Shown piece by piece: positions 33,908 to 42,857 of a stretch of 64,000 nucleotides of DNA; the first letter of the stretch is position 1, and each line of letters begins with the position of its first letter. The notes under the pieces were generated by a model that searched no databases, was not told the DNA's origin, and saw only the letters and a program-made list of their open reading frames with translations. The DNA is from Deinococcus sonorensis KR-87 (GTDB lineage Bacteria; Deinococcota; Deinococci; Deinococcales; Deinococcaceae): positions 62,001-126,000 of the forward strand of contig NZ_CP158300.1 of NCBI RefSeq assembly GCF_040256395.1, given 5' to 3'. The translations under genes and the position numbers were made by a program.

Positions 33908-35832
33908 GAGAAGCCCCCCTGCGCCGCGCGCAGCTGATCACCACCACCGGCGTCGGCGCGCTGACCGTCGACAAGCTCGGCCGCACCCTGGTGTGCGGCG
34001 GTCTGGACTACTGGTTCCGCCGCACCAGCGACCAGGGCACCACCGCGCGCAGCCTCGACGAGTTTCGGGTGCAGGAATGGCGCCTCGAGGCTCTGCTGGG
34101 CGTCGACACCTTCCGGCTGCCGCCCGACTACCGCACGCCGAACCACGCCGGCACCGTTCCCAACACCAAGCTGACGATTCCGCTGCTGCGCTTCCCCACC
34201 TGGCACGTGTGCACCAACGACACTTGCGGCTTCCTGAAGCGCAAACCGAAGACCGCCACCGAGCCCCGAGTGGACTGCCCAGAGTGCAACACCGTCATGC
34301 AGCAGGTGCGGGTGGTGATCGTCTGCGCGCGCGGGCACCTCACCGACTTCCCGTGGCACGAGTGGGTGCACCACAGCGCCCACCCGGCCTGCCCGCCGGA
34401 CCGGCTGCGCCTGAAAACCCTGCCCGGCGGCGGCTTCGCCGACCTGCTGGTCAGCTGCGACCACTGCGACAGCAGCCGGTCGCTCGAAGGGGTGCTCGGC
34501 TGGGATGAGCGCGAAGAGGGCGGGTACGTCACCGTGCTGTCCACCCGGCTCTCCCCCATCCCGAATGAGGTCTTCCTCTGCCGCGGCGAGCGCGCGTGGT
34601 TCGGCGACGAAGTGCCGCGGCAGGGCTGTGACCAGCAGGTGTACGCCACGCTGACCGGCGCGTCCAACACCTACTACAGCGACACGGTCAGCGCGATCTA
34701 CCTGCCGGAAGGCACCGCCGGCGTGGTCGACCCGGCGTTGATCGAAGCGCTGCGCGAACCGGTGCCGGCGCAGTTCATCACCATGGCCCGGCAGCTGTAC
34801 GCCTCCGGCAACCTCAGCCTCACCCCCGCGATGGTCACCGACTCGATCGAAAGCACCCAGGCCAGCCTGGTGGCGCGCTACGGCCGTGCGGTCGTCGAGG
34901 ACGTGGTCGGCAAGCTGATCCGCGGCGAGCACCTGGGGGCGCAGACGCCGGAAACCGAGCAGGACCTGCGCTACGGAGAATGCCAGGCACTGCGGCAGGC
35001 CCGGGAAGAGCCGGACCTGGTGGTGCAGCCGCGCGACCCGGCGCTGTACGGCGACGTGGGGGCGCTGTTCTCGAGCATCAACCTGGTGCCGAAGCTCCGC
35101 GAGACACGGGTGCTGACCGGCTTCACCCGCGGCACCACCCAGAGCGTGACGCGCCCCGATGAGCGCCGCGCGCTGATGTGGCGCGACTTTCACCCGGAGC
35201 GCGACAACTGGCTGCCGGCCAGCGTGACGTACGGCGAGGGCCTGTACCTGGAACTCAGCCCCGCGCTGCTGGACGAGGCGTGGCTCGCGCAGGCCAGCCA
35301 GCATCTGAAGCGCCTCGCCGAGCGGCACGATGACGCCCAGGAGCGTCACGGCGCTGCAGGTGGCCTGGCGACGCCCCGGCGGGTGCTGGTGCACACCTTC
35401 GCGCACCTGCTCATCAACACGCTGACCTTCCACTGCGGGTACTCGGCCGCCAGCCTGCGCGAACGGCTGTTCGTGAGTGACGAGCCGGGCCACGAGATGG
35501 CCGGCGTGCTGATCTACACCGCCTCGGGCGACGCCGAAGGCACCCTGGGCGGCCTGGTGCGCATGGGGGAACCCGGCCGGCTGGAAGGCCTGATCCGCAC
35601 GGCCGTCGAGGAGGCCGCGTGGTGCGCCAACGACCCGGTGTGCCTGGAAGCCGGTCAGGGGGAGCAGCAGGGCCAGGGCACCGGCGGCATCAACCTCGCG
35701 GCCTGCCACGCCTGCGCGCACCTGCCGGAAACCAGCTGCGAGCTGTTCAACGCCCTGCTGGACCGCACCCTTGTGGTCGGCCGGCCGCGTGAGCGCGAGC
35801 TGGGCTTCTTCTCCCGCCTGCTGCGCTGGTAA
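33904..35832 (+). CDS. drmB: DrmB-type DUF1998 protein
   Basis: A 642-residue DrmB protein. The N-terminus LRRAQLITTTGVGAL and RLEALLGVDTFRLPPDYRT are hallmarks, followed by zinc-binding Cys pairs (CTNDTCGF; DCPECN), the CARGHLTDFPWHEWVHH block, another Cys pair (CDHCDSS), and the C-terminal DUF1998 domain: HTFAHLLINTL (~496), GVLIYTASGDAEGTLGGLVR and the Cys cluster CHACAHLPETSC (~600). DUF1998 helps the DrmA helicase; in DISARM the DrmAB pair is essential. ATG 33904 shares ATGA with the drmA stop. The frame is open upstream to 33265, but that part overlaps drmA and is not DrmB sequence. It is the last gene of the operon. Confidence 0.88.
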   Translation: MREAPLRRAQLITTTGVGALTVDKLGRTLVCGGLDYWFRRTSDQGTTARSLDEFRVQEWRLEALLGVDTFRLPPDYRTPNHAGTVPNTKLTIPLLRFPTWHVCTNDTCGFLKRKPKTATEPRVDCPECNTVMQQVRVVIVCARGHLTDFPWHEWVHHSAHPACPPDRLRLKTLPGGGFADLLVSCDHCDSSRSLEGVLGWDEREEGGYVTVLSTRLSPIPNEVFLCRGERAWFGDEVPRQGCDQQVYATLTGASNTYYSDTVSAIYLPEGTAGVVDPALIEALREPVPAQFITMARQLYASGNLSLTPAMVTDSIESTQASLVARYGRAVVEDVVGKLIRGEHLGAQTPETEQDLRYGECQALRQAREEPDLVVQPRDPALYGDVGALFSSINLVPKLRETRVLTGFTRGTTQSVTRPDERRALMWRDFHPERDNWLPASVTYGEGLYLELSPALLDEAWLAQASQHLKRLAERHDDAQERHGAAGGLATPRRVLVHTFAHLLINTLTFHCGYSAASLRERLFVSDEPGHEMAGVLIYTASGDAEGTLGGLVRMGEPGRLEGLIRTAVEEAAWCANDPVCLEAGQGEQQGQGTGGINLAACHACAHLPETSCELFNALLDRTLVVGRPRERELGFFSRLLRW

Positions 35833-35864
35833 GCGCCCCCAGGGCGGACCAGGATCGCAACGCG

Positions 35865-35894
35865 GCCCCAGGCCCCTCTGCGGGGGCCTGGGGC
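35865..35894 (+). terminator. Hairpin closing the DISARM-like operon
   Basis: Perfect 12-bp arms GCCCCAGGCCCC and GGGGCCTGGGGC around a 6-nt loop, 32 nt after the drmB stop. There is no T-run. Confidence 0.55.
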
Positions 35895-36110
35895 GAGTGC
35901 TGTTCGGAGGCCCGTATGTTTCGAGGGATCCGGGCGCTTCCGGTGCTGGCCGCCCGCCTGCCCGAAGGTGCCCTGGCCTCCGTCAGGGACGGTCTTCTGC
36001 TCACCAGGACCTTCCGGATGGGCCAAATTCTTCTGTACGCCCTGTGATGCAGGTCGGGCCGCGTGACCCGCGCGTTTCCCGCGCTGAGCGCCGCACCTAG
36101 ACTGAGCGGA

Positions 36111-36575
36111 ATGACCCCTTCCTCCCCTGCCCTGTGGTCCTGCCTGCCTGACCTGCCGCTCGCCTGGGACCGGCTGCCCGAGCACGGCGTGACCCTGCCG
36201 GACGGCACCGCCCTGCGGTGCACCCACGCCCCGGACGGCACAGGGTACCTGACCGTGACCCTGCACGAGTCTGAAAGTTTCGAGGAGCTGTACGACGGCC
36301 GCGGCGCGTACACCGAAGAGGAGCACGACGATCCGGACACGGTGGTCGAAGCACGCTGGACCGAAGCGCAGCGGGTGATGGACGCCCGGGTGGCCGAGGC
36401 GACGGCCGTGCTCGGGCCGCCGAGCGCCGATCCGGCCTCGAGTCTGTACCTCAACTGGCCGCTGCCGGGGCGGACCGTCTCGGTGGGGCTGTTCCAGGCG
36501 GACCGGGAGTGCCCGGTCGAAGTCTGCGTGTGTCTGCTGCCGCCCGGCCAGACGCCCGGCGGGCTGGGACTCTGA
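36111..36575 (+). CDS. Hypothetical protein, 154 aa
   Basis: An acidic soluble protein of unknown function. It contains an aromatic N-terminus ([15 protein letters not shown]), a run of acidic residues ([16 protein letters not shown]) and a late Cys pair ([11 protein letters not shown]). No known fold was recognised and no signal peptide is present. Start ATG 36111 is supported by TAGACT 7 nt upstream, the leaderless pattern. It is followed after 33 nt by a perfect inverted repeat in front of recA, which could act as its terminator. Confidence 0.6.
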   Translation: MTPSSPALWSCLPDLPLAWDRLPEHGVTLPDGTALRCTHAPDGTGYLTVTLHESESFEELYDGRGAYTEEEHDDPDTVVEARWTEAQRVMDARVAEATAVLGPPSADPASSLYLNWPLPGRTVSVGLFQADRECPVEVCVCLLPPGQTPGGLGL

Positions 36576-36608
36576 GCGCCCGGGAACGCCCGAGAAACGT
36601 GCGTTTCG

Positions 36609-36641
36609 ACAAAATCCCGATTCGGGATTTTGTTCTATACT
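36609..36641 (+). promoter_or_regulatory. 25-bp perfect inverted repeat and -10 box of recA
   Basis: Arms ACAAAATCCCGA (36609-36620) and TCGGGATTTTGT (36622-36633) flank one T. TATACT (36636-36641) follows directly, 25 nt before the recA ATG. No good -35 box is visible. The repeat is either an operator (it covers the -35 region) or a bidirectional terminator for the preceding gene, since AAAA and TTTT flank a GC core. Confidence 0.55.
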
Positions 36642-36666
36642 TATCTTCTGCACCACCGGGAGACCC

Positions 36667-37761
<1,095 letters not shown>

Positions 37762-37773
37762 ACACAGCGAGAC

Positions 37774-37802
37774 AGCGGGCGACCATCGTGGTCGCCCGCT
37801 TC
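37774..37802 (+). terminator. recA terminator
   Basis: Perfect 12-bp arms AGCGGGCGACCA and TGGTCGCCCGCT with a 3-nt loop, 13 nt after the stop codon, then TTCGTT. Confidence 0.75.
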
Positions 37803-37819
37803 GTTCTGCCGGCGCAGGC

Positions 37820-38278
37820 TCACTCGGAGCGAAGCAGCCGCGTCACGAGGGCGGCCGCCGCCTGCTGCTCGCCGGTGAGGTCCGAAGAGGCCGGAAGGTA
37901 CCGGGTGCTGCGGCCGGTCCGCACGCCGACCTCGCATCCGGACCCGGCACGGCGGGGGTGCTGCGCCAGCGGCCGCAGCACCCGGAAGGCGCTCAGCAAC
38001 CGCGGCTGTTTGGCCGCCGGGATGCCTTCGCTGTGCGACCCGAACTGCGCCCCGCCCCGCCTGGGCATGTGATACGAGCTGCGCTTGTACCAGCTGACGT
38101 CCACCTCGGTGTGAGAAACGCGCTGCCCGGCGTCCAGGGAACAGTCGACGACAAACGCGTCCGCCCCGGCGAACACGTCCTTCAGCGCCGGGTCCGGCGC
38201 GCAGGCGACCAGGGACGCGGTGAACAGCGCAGCGGCCACGAACGGACGAACAGCAGACAGCGGGTGGCTCAGGGACAT
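37820..38278 (-). CDS. Putative lipoprotein, 152 aa
   Basis: The N-terminus MSLSHPLSAVRPFVAAALF followed by TASLVACAPDP has the charge, hydrophobic core and lipobox-like LVAC of a signal peptide II, so the protein is probably lipid-anchored at Cys27. The mature part has two more Cys (VDCSLDAG and GSGCEVG) that could form a disulfide. No known domain. TAGACT lies 6 nt before ATG 38278 on the minus strand (leaderless type), and GGGACATGTCCC, a perfect 12-bp palindrome, spans the start codon. Convergent with recA. Confidence 0.65.
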   Translation of the reverse strand: MSLSHPLSAVRPFVAAALFTASLVACAPDPALKDVFAGADAFVVDCSLDAGQRVSHTEVDVSWYKRSSYHMPRRGGAQFGSHSEGIPAAKQPRLLSAFRVLRPLAQHPRRAGSGCEVGVRTGRSTRYLPASSDLTGEQQAAAALVTRLLRSE

Positions 38279-38310
38279 GTCCCGAGTCTATGAAGGCCGT
38301 TCAGGGCGGC

Positions 38311-38448
38311 TCAGCGGTCCAGGTCTGAGGGGATGTGCCGCTCTGGGTGCTGCAATCGCACGAGCAGCGGGCGTTCGCGGCGGCCCAGCCGGAACGCCTC
38401 CACTGTCGCTCGCACGTACGCGTTGCCGATGTGCTCAGGGGCTGCCAT
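38311..38448 (-). CDS. Small hypothetical protein, 45 aa
   Basis: A short basic ORF beginning MAAPEHIGNAYVRATVEAF and ending in PSDLDR. Amino-acid composition and codon use look coding, and it precedes the lipoprotein gene on the same strand by 32 nt. There is no clear ribosome-binding site and no known family, so this is a tentative call. Confidence 0.35.
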   Translation of the reverse strand: MAAPEHIGNAYVRATVEAFRLGRRERPLLVRLQHPERHIPSDLDR

Positions 38449-38544
38449 CCGGCGTACGGCGCGCTACGCCACATGGCGGTGGTCGCTCCCGCCGGCCCGC
38501 ACTACGATGTCCCTCAGAACAGCACCGAAGAAGGAGGTCCGCCG

Positions 38545-38634
38545 ATGAACGATCTATCCACCGATTCCGCCCTGTCCGATCTATCTGACGATTCGCTCGC
38601 GGACCTTGCCTCCGCGCCGCGCGCCGGTCTGTAA
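38545..38634 (+). CDS. Tiny acidic peptide, 29 aa
   Basis: ATG 38545 is preceded by AAGGAGGT at 6-nt spacing, the best Shine-Dalgarno in this window. The peptide begins MNDLSTDSALSD and continues with repeated Asp/Ser/Leu, ending APRAGL; it would form an acidic amphipathic helix. It stops 22 nt before the first tRNA gene. It could be a leader-type or regulatory peptide, or the precursor of a modified peptide, given an ATP-grasp gene 270 nt on. Neither idea has direct support. Confidence 0.5.
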   Translation: MNDLSTDSALSDLSDDSLADLASAPRAGL

Positions 38635-38656
38635 AACCAAGCCCCTGTTCATCCAT

Positions 38657-38733
38657 GCCAGACTGACGGAACCGGTATACGTGTCAGCCTCAGAAGCTGA
38701 ATTTTGCGAGTTCGAATCTCGCGTCTGGTACCA
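38657..38733 (+). tRNA. tRNA-Leu-like (anticodon CAG) without the long variable arm
   Basis: A 77-nt cloverleaf with encoded CCA. The acceptor stem is GCCAGAC/GTCTGGT, the D arm has ACG/CGT with GG in the loop (ACGGAACCGGTATACGT, very like bacterial tRNA-Leu), the anticodon stem is TCAGC/GCTGA with loop CTCAGAA, the T arm is GCGAG/CTCGC with TTCGAAT, and the discriminator is A. D arm, A73 and anticodon all say Leu, but the variable region is only ATTTT (5 nt) where tRNA-Leu should have a long arm. It may be a degenerate or specialised tRNA. Confidence 0.75.
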
Positions 38734-38736
38734 CCT

Positions 38737-38812
38737 GGATTCGTAGCGCAGTGGTCAGCGCACCCGGTTGTCAGCCGGGGGGTCGTGGGTTCAAGTCCCA
38801 TCGGGTCCGCCA
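38737..38812 (+). tRNA. tRNA-Asp (GTC)
   Basis: A 76-nt cloverleaf with encoded CCA. The acceptor stem GGATTCG/CGGGTCC pairs with two G-U wobbles, the D stem is GCGC/GCGC, the anticodon arm is CCCGG-TTGTCAG-CCGGG (anticodon GTC), the T arm is GTGGG-TTCAAGT-CCCAT, and the discriminator is G, as expected for Asp. It lies 3 nt after the Leu-like tRNA. Confidence 0.85.
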
Positions 38813-38819
38813 AAACACA

Positions 38820-38858
38820 GGTCCGGAACACCCTGTTCTGAACAGGGTGTTCCGGACC
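38820..38858 (+). terminator. Perfect 18-bp hairpin after the tRNAs
   Basis: Arms GGTCCGGAACACCCTGTT and its exact complement around the loop CTG, 7 nt after the tRNA-Asp CCA end. Very stable; no T-run. Confidence 0.65.
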
Positions 38859-38907
38859 GTCTGCGGTTCGCCTCACTGAAAGCGGGGCAAGTCGCTACAG
38901 TACCCGC

Positions 38908-39660
38908 ATGCGGCTGATCACCTCGAAACGCTACTCGGATGATTCCCGGCTGCTGCTGGAAGCCGCGCGGCAGCAGGGGTGGGACACGCTCCGGCTGCAG
39001 TCGAACACGGTTCCTCCGGAGGCGCTGGGCGCGGCCTGCTGCGTATACGCGGAAGGCTTCCTGGCCGAGCACCTCGCCGATCAGCTCGGCATTCACCTGC
39101 TGCGCCCGGCGAACGACGCGCTGGCCCGGCTCAGCCGGGCGTTGACCGCCAGGGCCATCACGTTCTGCACGGCAGCGGAGTTCCAGCCGCTGACCCGGCC
39201 GATGTTCGTCAAGCCTGCCGATCAGAAGCTGTTCGCGGCGGCGGTGTACCGCCCGGGTGAGGACATTCCAGGGCTGGAGACGCTGCTGCCGGACGATCCG
39301 ATCCTGATCTCGGAGGTGGTGCACTTCACCCGGGAGTACCGCTTCTTCGTGCGGGACAGCACCGTGAGGACCGGCTCGATCTACTGGCACGGCGACCGGG
39401 TGCCGATGGTCGACGTCGGGTACGAAGGAGCCGGGGATGCGCTGTGGGACCAGGCGGCCGCGTTCGCGCAAGCGGTGTGCGCAGCCCATCCGCTTCTGCC
39501 ACGCAGTTACGTTCTGGATGTCGGGCAGCTCGACTCGGGCGTCTGGGCGGTGATCGAGTTCAACCCGGTGTGGGCGTCGGGCATCTACGGCTGCTCGCCG
39601 AGCGCGGTGCTGGACTGCCTCGCCGTCGCCTCGACCACCCGGCCAGCACCCGGACCCTGA
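38908..39660 (+). CDS. ATP-grasp protein (R2K/DUF4343-like)
   Basis: A 250-residue protein with the ATP-grasp layout: an N-terminal domain opening ITSKRYSDDSRLLLEAA, the lysine-bearing strand PMFVKPADQK, LISEVVHFTREYRFFV, and the late metal-binding acidic/Asn motif VIEFNPVWASGIYG. The arrangement matches the R2K (RimK-related) clade, whose members are often linked to phage conflicts and peptide or protein modification; the substrate is unknown. TACAGT lies 6 nt before ATG 38908 (leaderless type). It follows the tRNA pair and a strong hairpin, so it has its own promoter. Confidence 0.7.
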   Translation: MRLITSKRYSDDSRLLLEAARQQGWDTLRLQSNTVPPEALGAACCVYAEGFLAEHLADQLGIHLLRPANDALARLSRALTARAITFCTAAEFQPLTRPMFVKPADQKLFAAAVYRPGEDIPGLETLLPDDPILISEVVHFTREYRFFVRDSTVRTGSIYWHGDRVPMVDVGYEGAGDALWDQAAAFAQAVCAAHPLLPRSYVLDVGQLDSGVWAVIEFNPVWASGIYGCSPSAVLDCLAVASTTRPAPGP

Positions 39661-39766
39661 CCTGTCCGCTGTCCCGTTCCATCATCCGGAAAGCAGCGCT
39701 CGACCGACATCCATCAGGCGGAGCACGGCCAGCACGCCCATCACCACCGAGCCATCTGGTCAGTCG

Positions 39767-40723
39767 TCAGTCGATGTCGGCGTCGAGCCGGCCATCCGCT
39801 GATTTGATGTCCCGTACGTCGGTTAGGGCTTGGCCGCCAATCTCGAACAACGGCGTGTTTATGATGACCCCCATGTTCTTCCCGCCCCAGGTAACGACCT
39901 TGCTGACCTGCTCCGGCTTGAACCGGTTACCGGGCACGTATGCGTGGCCGGCCGCATACGCCTTGATGAACCCGAGCAGCTCGACGCCCCAGGTGAAGGT
40001 CGTCTCGATCTCAGTCAGGTAAGGTTTCAGAGCGATGGGACGACTGTTGTACTCGATCACTGCAAGCCGCTCGGTGGGGCTTTCCTTATCTACAGAGGCG
40101 ATGTAGTGGATAGCGTTCCTGGCCTTAACCGTCGCATTGAGCGACTGAACCTCAAAAGCACCCGAATAAGTGCGGTCGGAGTGCTTGAGCGCACCGTATT
40201 CGGCCCGCTGGCCGTCCCCGAGGTAATTTTCAAGGATGTGGTGGGCAAGGTCCAGAAATCCCTGCTGCTCGCTCGGGTCCTTGTAGATGGCCTGAGCGAG
40301 TGCCAGAAGATCCTTGAAGACGCCTGCACTCAGGTCCACCTTGGGGTTGGTGGTGGCATTGTAAAGATCCTCGGCCAGCGCATCGAGGTGGTTATTCCGA
40401 TACCGGGTCAGCCAGAAGCCCACGGCGTTTGGCGCCTGAATGAAGGCGCACAGCAGGGCGCATAGGTACTCGCAGAGCTCGAGGTGATTCTGGCGCATAG
40501 CGCTCAGCGCGTGGTGACCGTTTTTTGAATCGAGCTGCGTCACGAAGGACCGGTGTTTAAACCGGTGATAGTCGAAACTGATTCCGGCGATGTATTCGGC
40601 GTTCACGATGTCCGGATCGACCTCGATCCACTTGAAGGGGGCTTTGCGATCGCCGACGAACACGCTGGTTACCGTGACCTGGCTGCTGGGTTCCAGCCTG
40701 GGAAATCCAAATCGATGCTGCAT
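39767..40723 (-). CDS. Hypothetical protein, 318 aa
   Basis: No family recognised. It is lower in GC than its neighbours and uses more Lys, Asn and Ile, which suggests transfer from another source. The sequence is soluble: a helical centre (LELCEYLCALLCAFIQAPNA; FLDLAHHILENYLG), then a C-terminal beta-rich part (TTFTWGVELLGFIKAYAAG; WGGKNMGVIINTPLFEIGG). ATG 40723 is preferred because TAGCAT lies 5 nt upstream on the minus strand; the frame is open to 40813. Confidence 0.6.
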   Translation of the reverse strand: MQHRFGFPRLEPSSQVTVTSVFVGDRKAPFKWIEVDPDIVNAEYIAGISFDYHRFKHRSFVTQLDSKNGHHALSAMRQNHLELCEYLCALLCAFIQAPNAVGFWLTRYRNNHLDALAEDLYNATTNPKVDLSAGVFKDLLALAQAIYKDPSEQQGFLDLAHHILENYLGDGQRAEYGALKHSDRTYSGAFEVQSLNATVKARNAIHYIASVDKESPTERLAVIEYNSRPIALKPYLTEIETTFTWGVELLGFIKAYAAGHAYVPGNRFKPEQVSKVVTWGGKNMGVIINTPLFEIGGQALTDVRDIKSADGRLDADID

Positions 40724-40934
40724 GTAAGATGCTACACGGTGCGCTTTCTGAGAGGGGAACATCTGCTGCAAGCCACGTTTCAGGCCGCGTCTGCATATCG
40801 CCACTGGCTTCACCGATCTGTGCCAGCGTGGTCCTGCTGAGCCTCCCTGTCGCGTGGAACGCCGCCGTGGGCCACGCCCGGTACCAGGCGCTGCCGGAGC
40901 GCACCATGGCCTTCAGCTGCAGAGCGGCGAGCGG

Positions 40935-41195
40935 GTGACGATCCCGCTGCGCCGGAAAGGGCTCAGCTGCCTGCTGCGCCAGCACCAGGGGCGCGTCATC
41001 CTGCGGCGCGGCGCGGACGAGCAGGTGATCCGCGCGGTTGACCTGCCACCGCAGGTGCGCCGCTCGGCGCTGCGTCTTCCAGACATTACCCTCGCCACGC
41101 TCCCCTGCTCGCCGCTGTTCGTCGGCGGACCCGCCTCGGACCTGCAGACCACCCGGCACGGCGAGACGCTGACGATCGACTTGGCGTTCCGCTGA
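40935..41195 (+). CDS. Hypothetical protein fragment, ~86 aa
   Basis: From GTG 40935 the frame reads VTIPLRRKGLSCLLRQHQGR and ends TLTIDLAFR, a plausible small beta-rich domain. The frame is open upstream to 40854, with no good start or ribosome site. It may be the end of a broken gene. No family recognised. Confidence 0.3.
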   Translation: MTIPLRRKGLSCLLRQHQGRVILRRGADEQVIRAVDLPPQVRRSALRLPDITLATLPCSPLFVGGPASDLQTTRHGETLTIDLAFR

Positions 41196-41231
41196 CACCA
41201 GCATCTCCGCACCGCCCCGGTATCCTGAGTC

Positions 41232-41849
41232 ATGTCCTCGACCGCGGCTGCCGATGTTGCCCAAGACGCCCAGACCGTCCACTTGGAGCGCGACCCGGAC
41301 GGCGTGTGGATCCTGACGCCAGGAGGCGACACGCTGTTCCCCCGGCACCTTCGGGAGCTGCACGAGCCGCTGGCCGTGTCCGGACGCTTCCTGCAGGCCA
41401 TCGCTGACCTGCCCGGGGGCACCAGCGCAGTGTTCATCCTGACCTGCTGCAGCTGCGGAGACCCGGGGTGCGGCGGCATGAGCGCCCGGTCGCTCGGCAT
41501 GGATCAGGACGGGCTGCTGCTGGATGTCTGGCCGACCATCCGGGGCCCCGGCGCCCCAGGCGCCGTGCGGCTGCGTCCTCCGGCCGGGGGGTTCACGGCG
41601 GTGCAGGAACTCAGCGCCGACTTCCTGGTCGACCCGCAGGACCTGCTGGTGGTGCAGGACCTGCAGGACATCCTGCTACTCAGCCGACCGGACGTGTACC
41701 GCCCGGTGCCCGGGTCCGCCCGGCTGCTCGAAGCCGCGCAGGGCCGCGTTCGCCCGAACATCGGCGGCTTTCCCGCCCAGGCGTTCCAGCTGGAGACGCC
41801 CGGCGAGCCGCCACGGTTCCTATCGCTGGCCGAAGCGCTGAGCGCCTGA
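41232..41849 (+). CDS. Hypothetical protein with a CSCGDPGCGG motif, 205 aa
   Basis: An acidic soluble protein. The middle carries a compact Cys/Gly cluster, LTCCSCGDPGCGGM (~79-92), a probable metal site similar to small zinc-binding motifs in uncharacterised bacterial proteins. The C-terminus (LVVQDLQDILLLSRPDVY) is Leu/Asp-rich. No known domain. ATG 41232 is preceded by TATCCT at 5 nt, supporting a leaderless start. It converges with the membrane-protein pair that ends at 41872. Confidence 0.6.
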   Translation: MSSTAAADVAQDAQTVHLERDPDGVWILTPGGDTLFPRHLRELHEPLAVSGRFLQAIADLPGGTSAVFILTCCSCGDPGCGGMSARSLGMDQDGLLLDVWPTIRGPGAPGAVRLRPPAGGFTAVQELSADFLVDPQDLLVVQDLQDILLLSRPDVYRPVPGSARLLEAAQGRVRPNIGGFPAQAFQLETPGEPPRFLSLAEALSA

Positions 41850-41871
41850 ACAGACACCGGAAGCGCAGGAC

Positions 41872-42471
41872 TTACTCGCCCGGCACGGCCGGGCAGCTGC
41901 TGACCGCCTGCACCGTCGACCCGGTCGGCAGGGGCACCGTATTGAGCAGGAGGGTGCCGGAAGCATTCCTGGTCAGCAGGGTGCTGCACCGCACCGGCTT
42001 GTTCGGGGTGAAGATCAGGAAGGCTGGCCGTGGTGTCACGCCGAGCGTCGTGACGCTGTAGAGCAGCACCAGCCAGCTGGCCAGCGCCGAGATCCCGACA
42101 CACCACCGCGAAATCCTCAGGTACCACCGGGTGGCCTTGATCGCCGCGACCGTATCCCGGAACAGCACTTCGTCCGGATCCCGACCGACCTCACCGCTCC
42201 GCAGGCGGCCCTGGGCGGCCAGCTGCGCGACGATCACGCCGATGCCGTACACCAGCAGCACCACGACCACCACCAGGCGACCAGAGACACCGGTGGACAC
42301 CAGCGGCCCGAGCGTCTTGTCGGCCACGGTCAGGCCGAACACGCCGCCCAGGGCGATCAGCGTCGAAATCGACCCGGCCCATGTCGTGGCGGCCGCCTTG
42401 ACGACCGTCAGTTCCGCTGCCACCAGCGTCTGCAGCGGCCCGTAATTGACCGGCCGCTCCGTCAGCGTCAC
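41872..42471 (-). CDS. Hypothetical membrane protein, 199 aa
   Basis: Three hydrophobic segments are visible: STLIALGGVFGLTV, LVVVVVLLVYGIGVIVAQLA, and WCVGISALASWLVLLYSVTTLG. A ~90-residue C-terminal tail follows, carrying two Cys (VRCSTLL and SSCPAVPGE). The topology looks like a small inner-membrane protein with a soluble tail. GTG 42471 shares GTGA with the stop of the upstream gene, so the two are translated together. No family recognised. Confidence 0.6.
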   Translation of the reverse strand: MTLTERPVNYGPLQTLVAAELTVVKAAATTWAGSISTLIALGGVFGLTVADKTLGPLVSTGVSGRLVVVVVLLVYGIGVIVAQLAAQGRLRSGEVGRDPDEVLFRDTVAAIKATRWYLRISRWCVGISALASWLVLLYSVTTLGVTPRPAFLIFTPNKPVRCSTLLTRNASGTLLLNTVPLPTGSTVQAVSSCPAVPGE

Positions 42472-42857
42472 GAGCCGGCTCCGCGCGGCGGCCGGACGTG
42501 AAACCTCGCGCCGCAGCCTTTGGTGCCCGGTGAGTGCGTGGACTCGCAGGCGCAGTCCCGGATCAGCACCACGTCCCCGGCAATCACCTGCGGGCCGGGC
42601 ACCGTCTGCACCTGCACGGTGAAGGCCGCTGCCGGGTGCTCCGGCAGGTAGTACTCCACCTGGGTGCGGTCTCCGCAGCGGGGGCAGTCGAACGACTTGA
42701 CGTACAGCTTGAAGCCCGCCGCCGGCTGCTGCCACGGCATTGCATTGATCGCGTGGTCCCACTCCGGGCGCTGCTCATGGGCGAACGGGACATCGTGATG
42801 CCCGTCCGGCTGCTCTGCTGGCCGGGCGGCCAGCCCTTCCCCGTCCTGTCCTGTCAT
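42468..42857 (-). CDS. Hypothetical zinc-binding protein, 129 aa
   Basis: After an acidic N-terminus the protein has SFDCPRCGDRTQVEYYL, a CxxC knuckle, and later DCACESTHSPGTKGCGARF, giving enough Cys for one zinc ribbon. A beta-rich segment (AAFTVQVQTVPGPQVIAGD) lies between. ATG 42857 has GGAGG 5 nt upstream; the frame is open further upstream but reads as non-coding there. Coupled to the membrane-protein gene by a 4-nt overlap. Confidence 0.6.
   Translation of the reverse strand: MTGQDGEGLAARPAEQPDGHHDVPFAHEQRPEWDHAINAMPWQQPAAGFKLYVKSFDCPRCGDRTQVEYYLPEHPAAAFTVQVQTVPGPQVIAGDVVLIRDCACESTHSPGTKGCGARFHVRPPRGAGS

Noticed and set aside
38545..39660. Graspetide (peptide plus ATP-grasp) cluster
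   Set aside because: Two tRNA genes and a perfect 18-bp hairpin separate the two; the enzyme looks like the R2K clade, and the peptide has no recognised core motif. Kept only as a possibility under the peptide finding.
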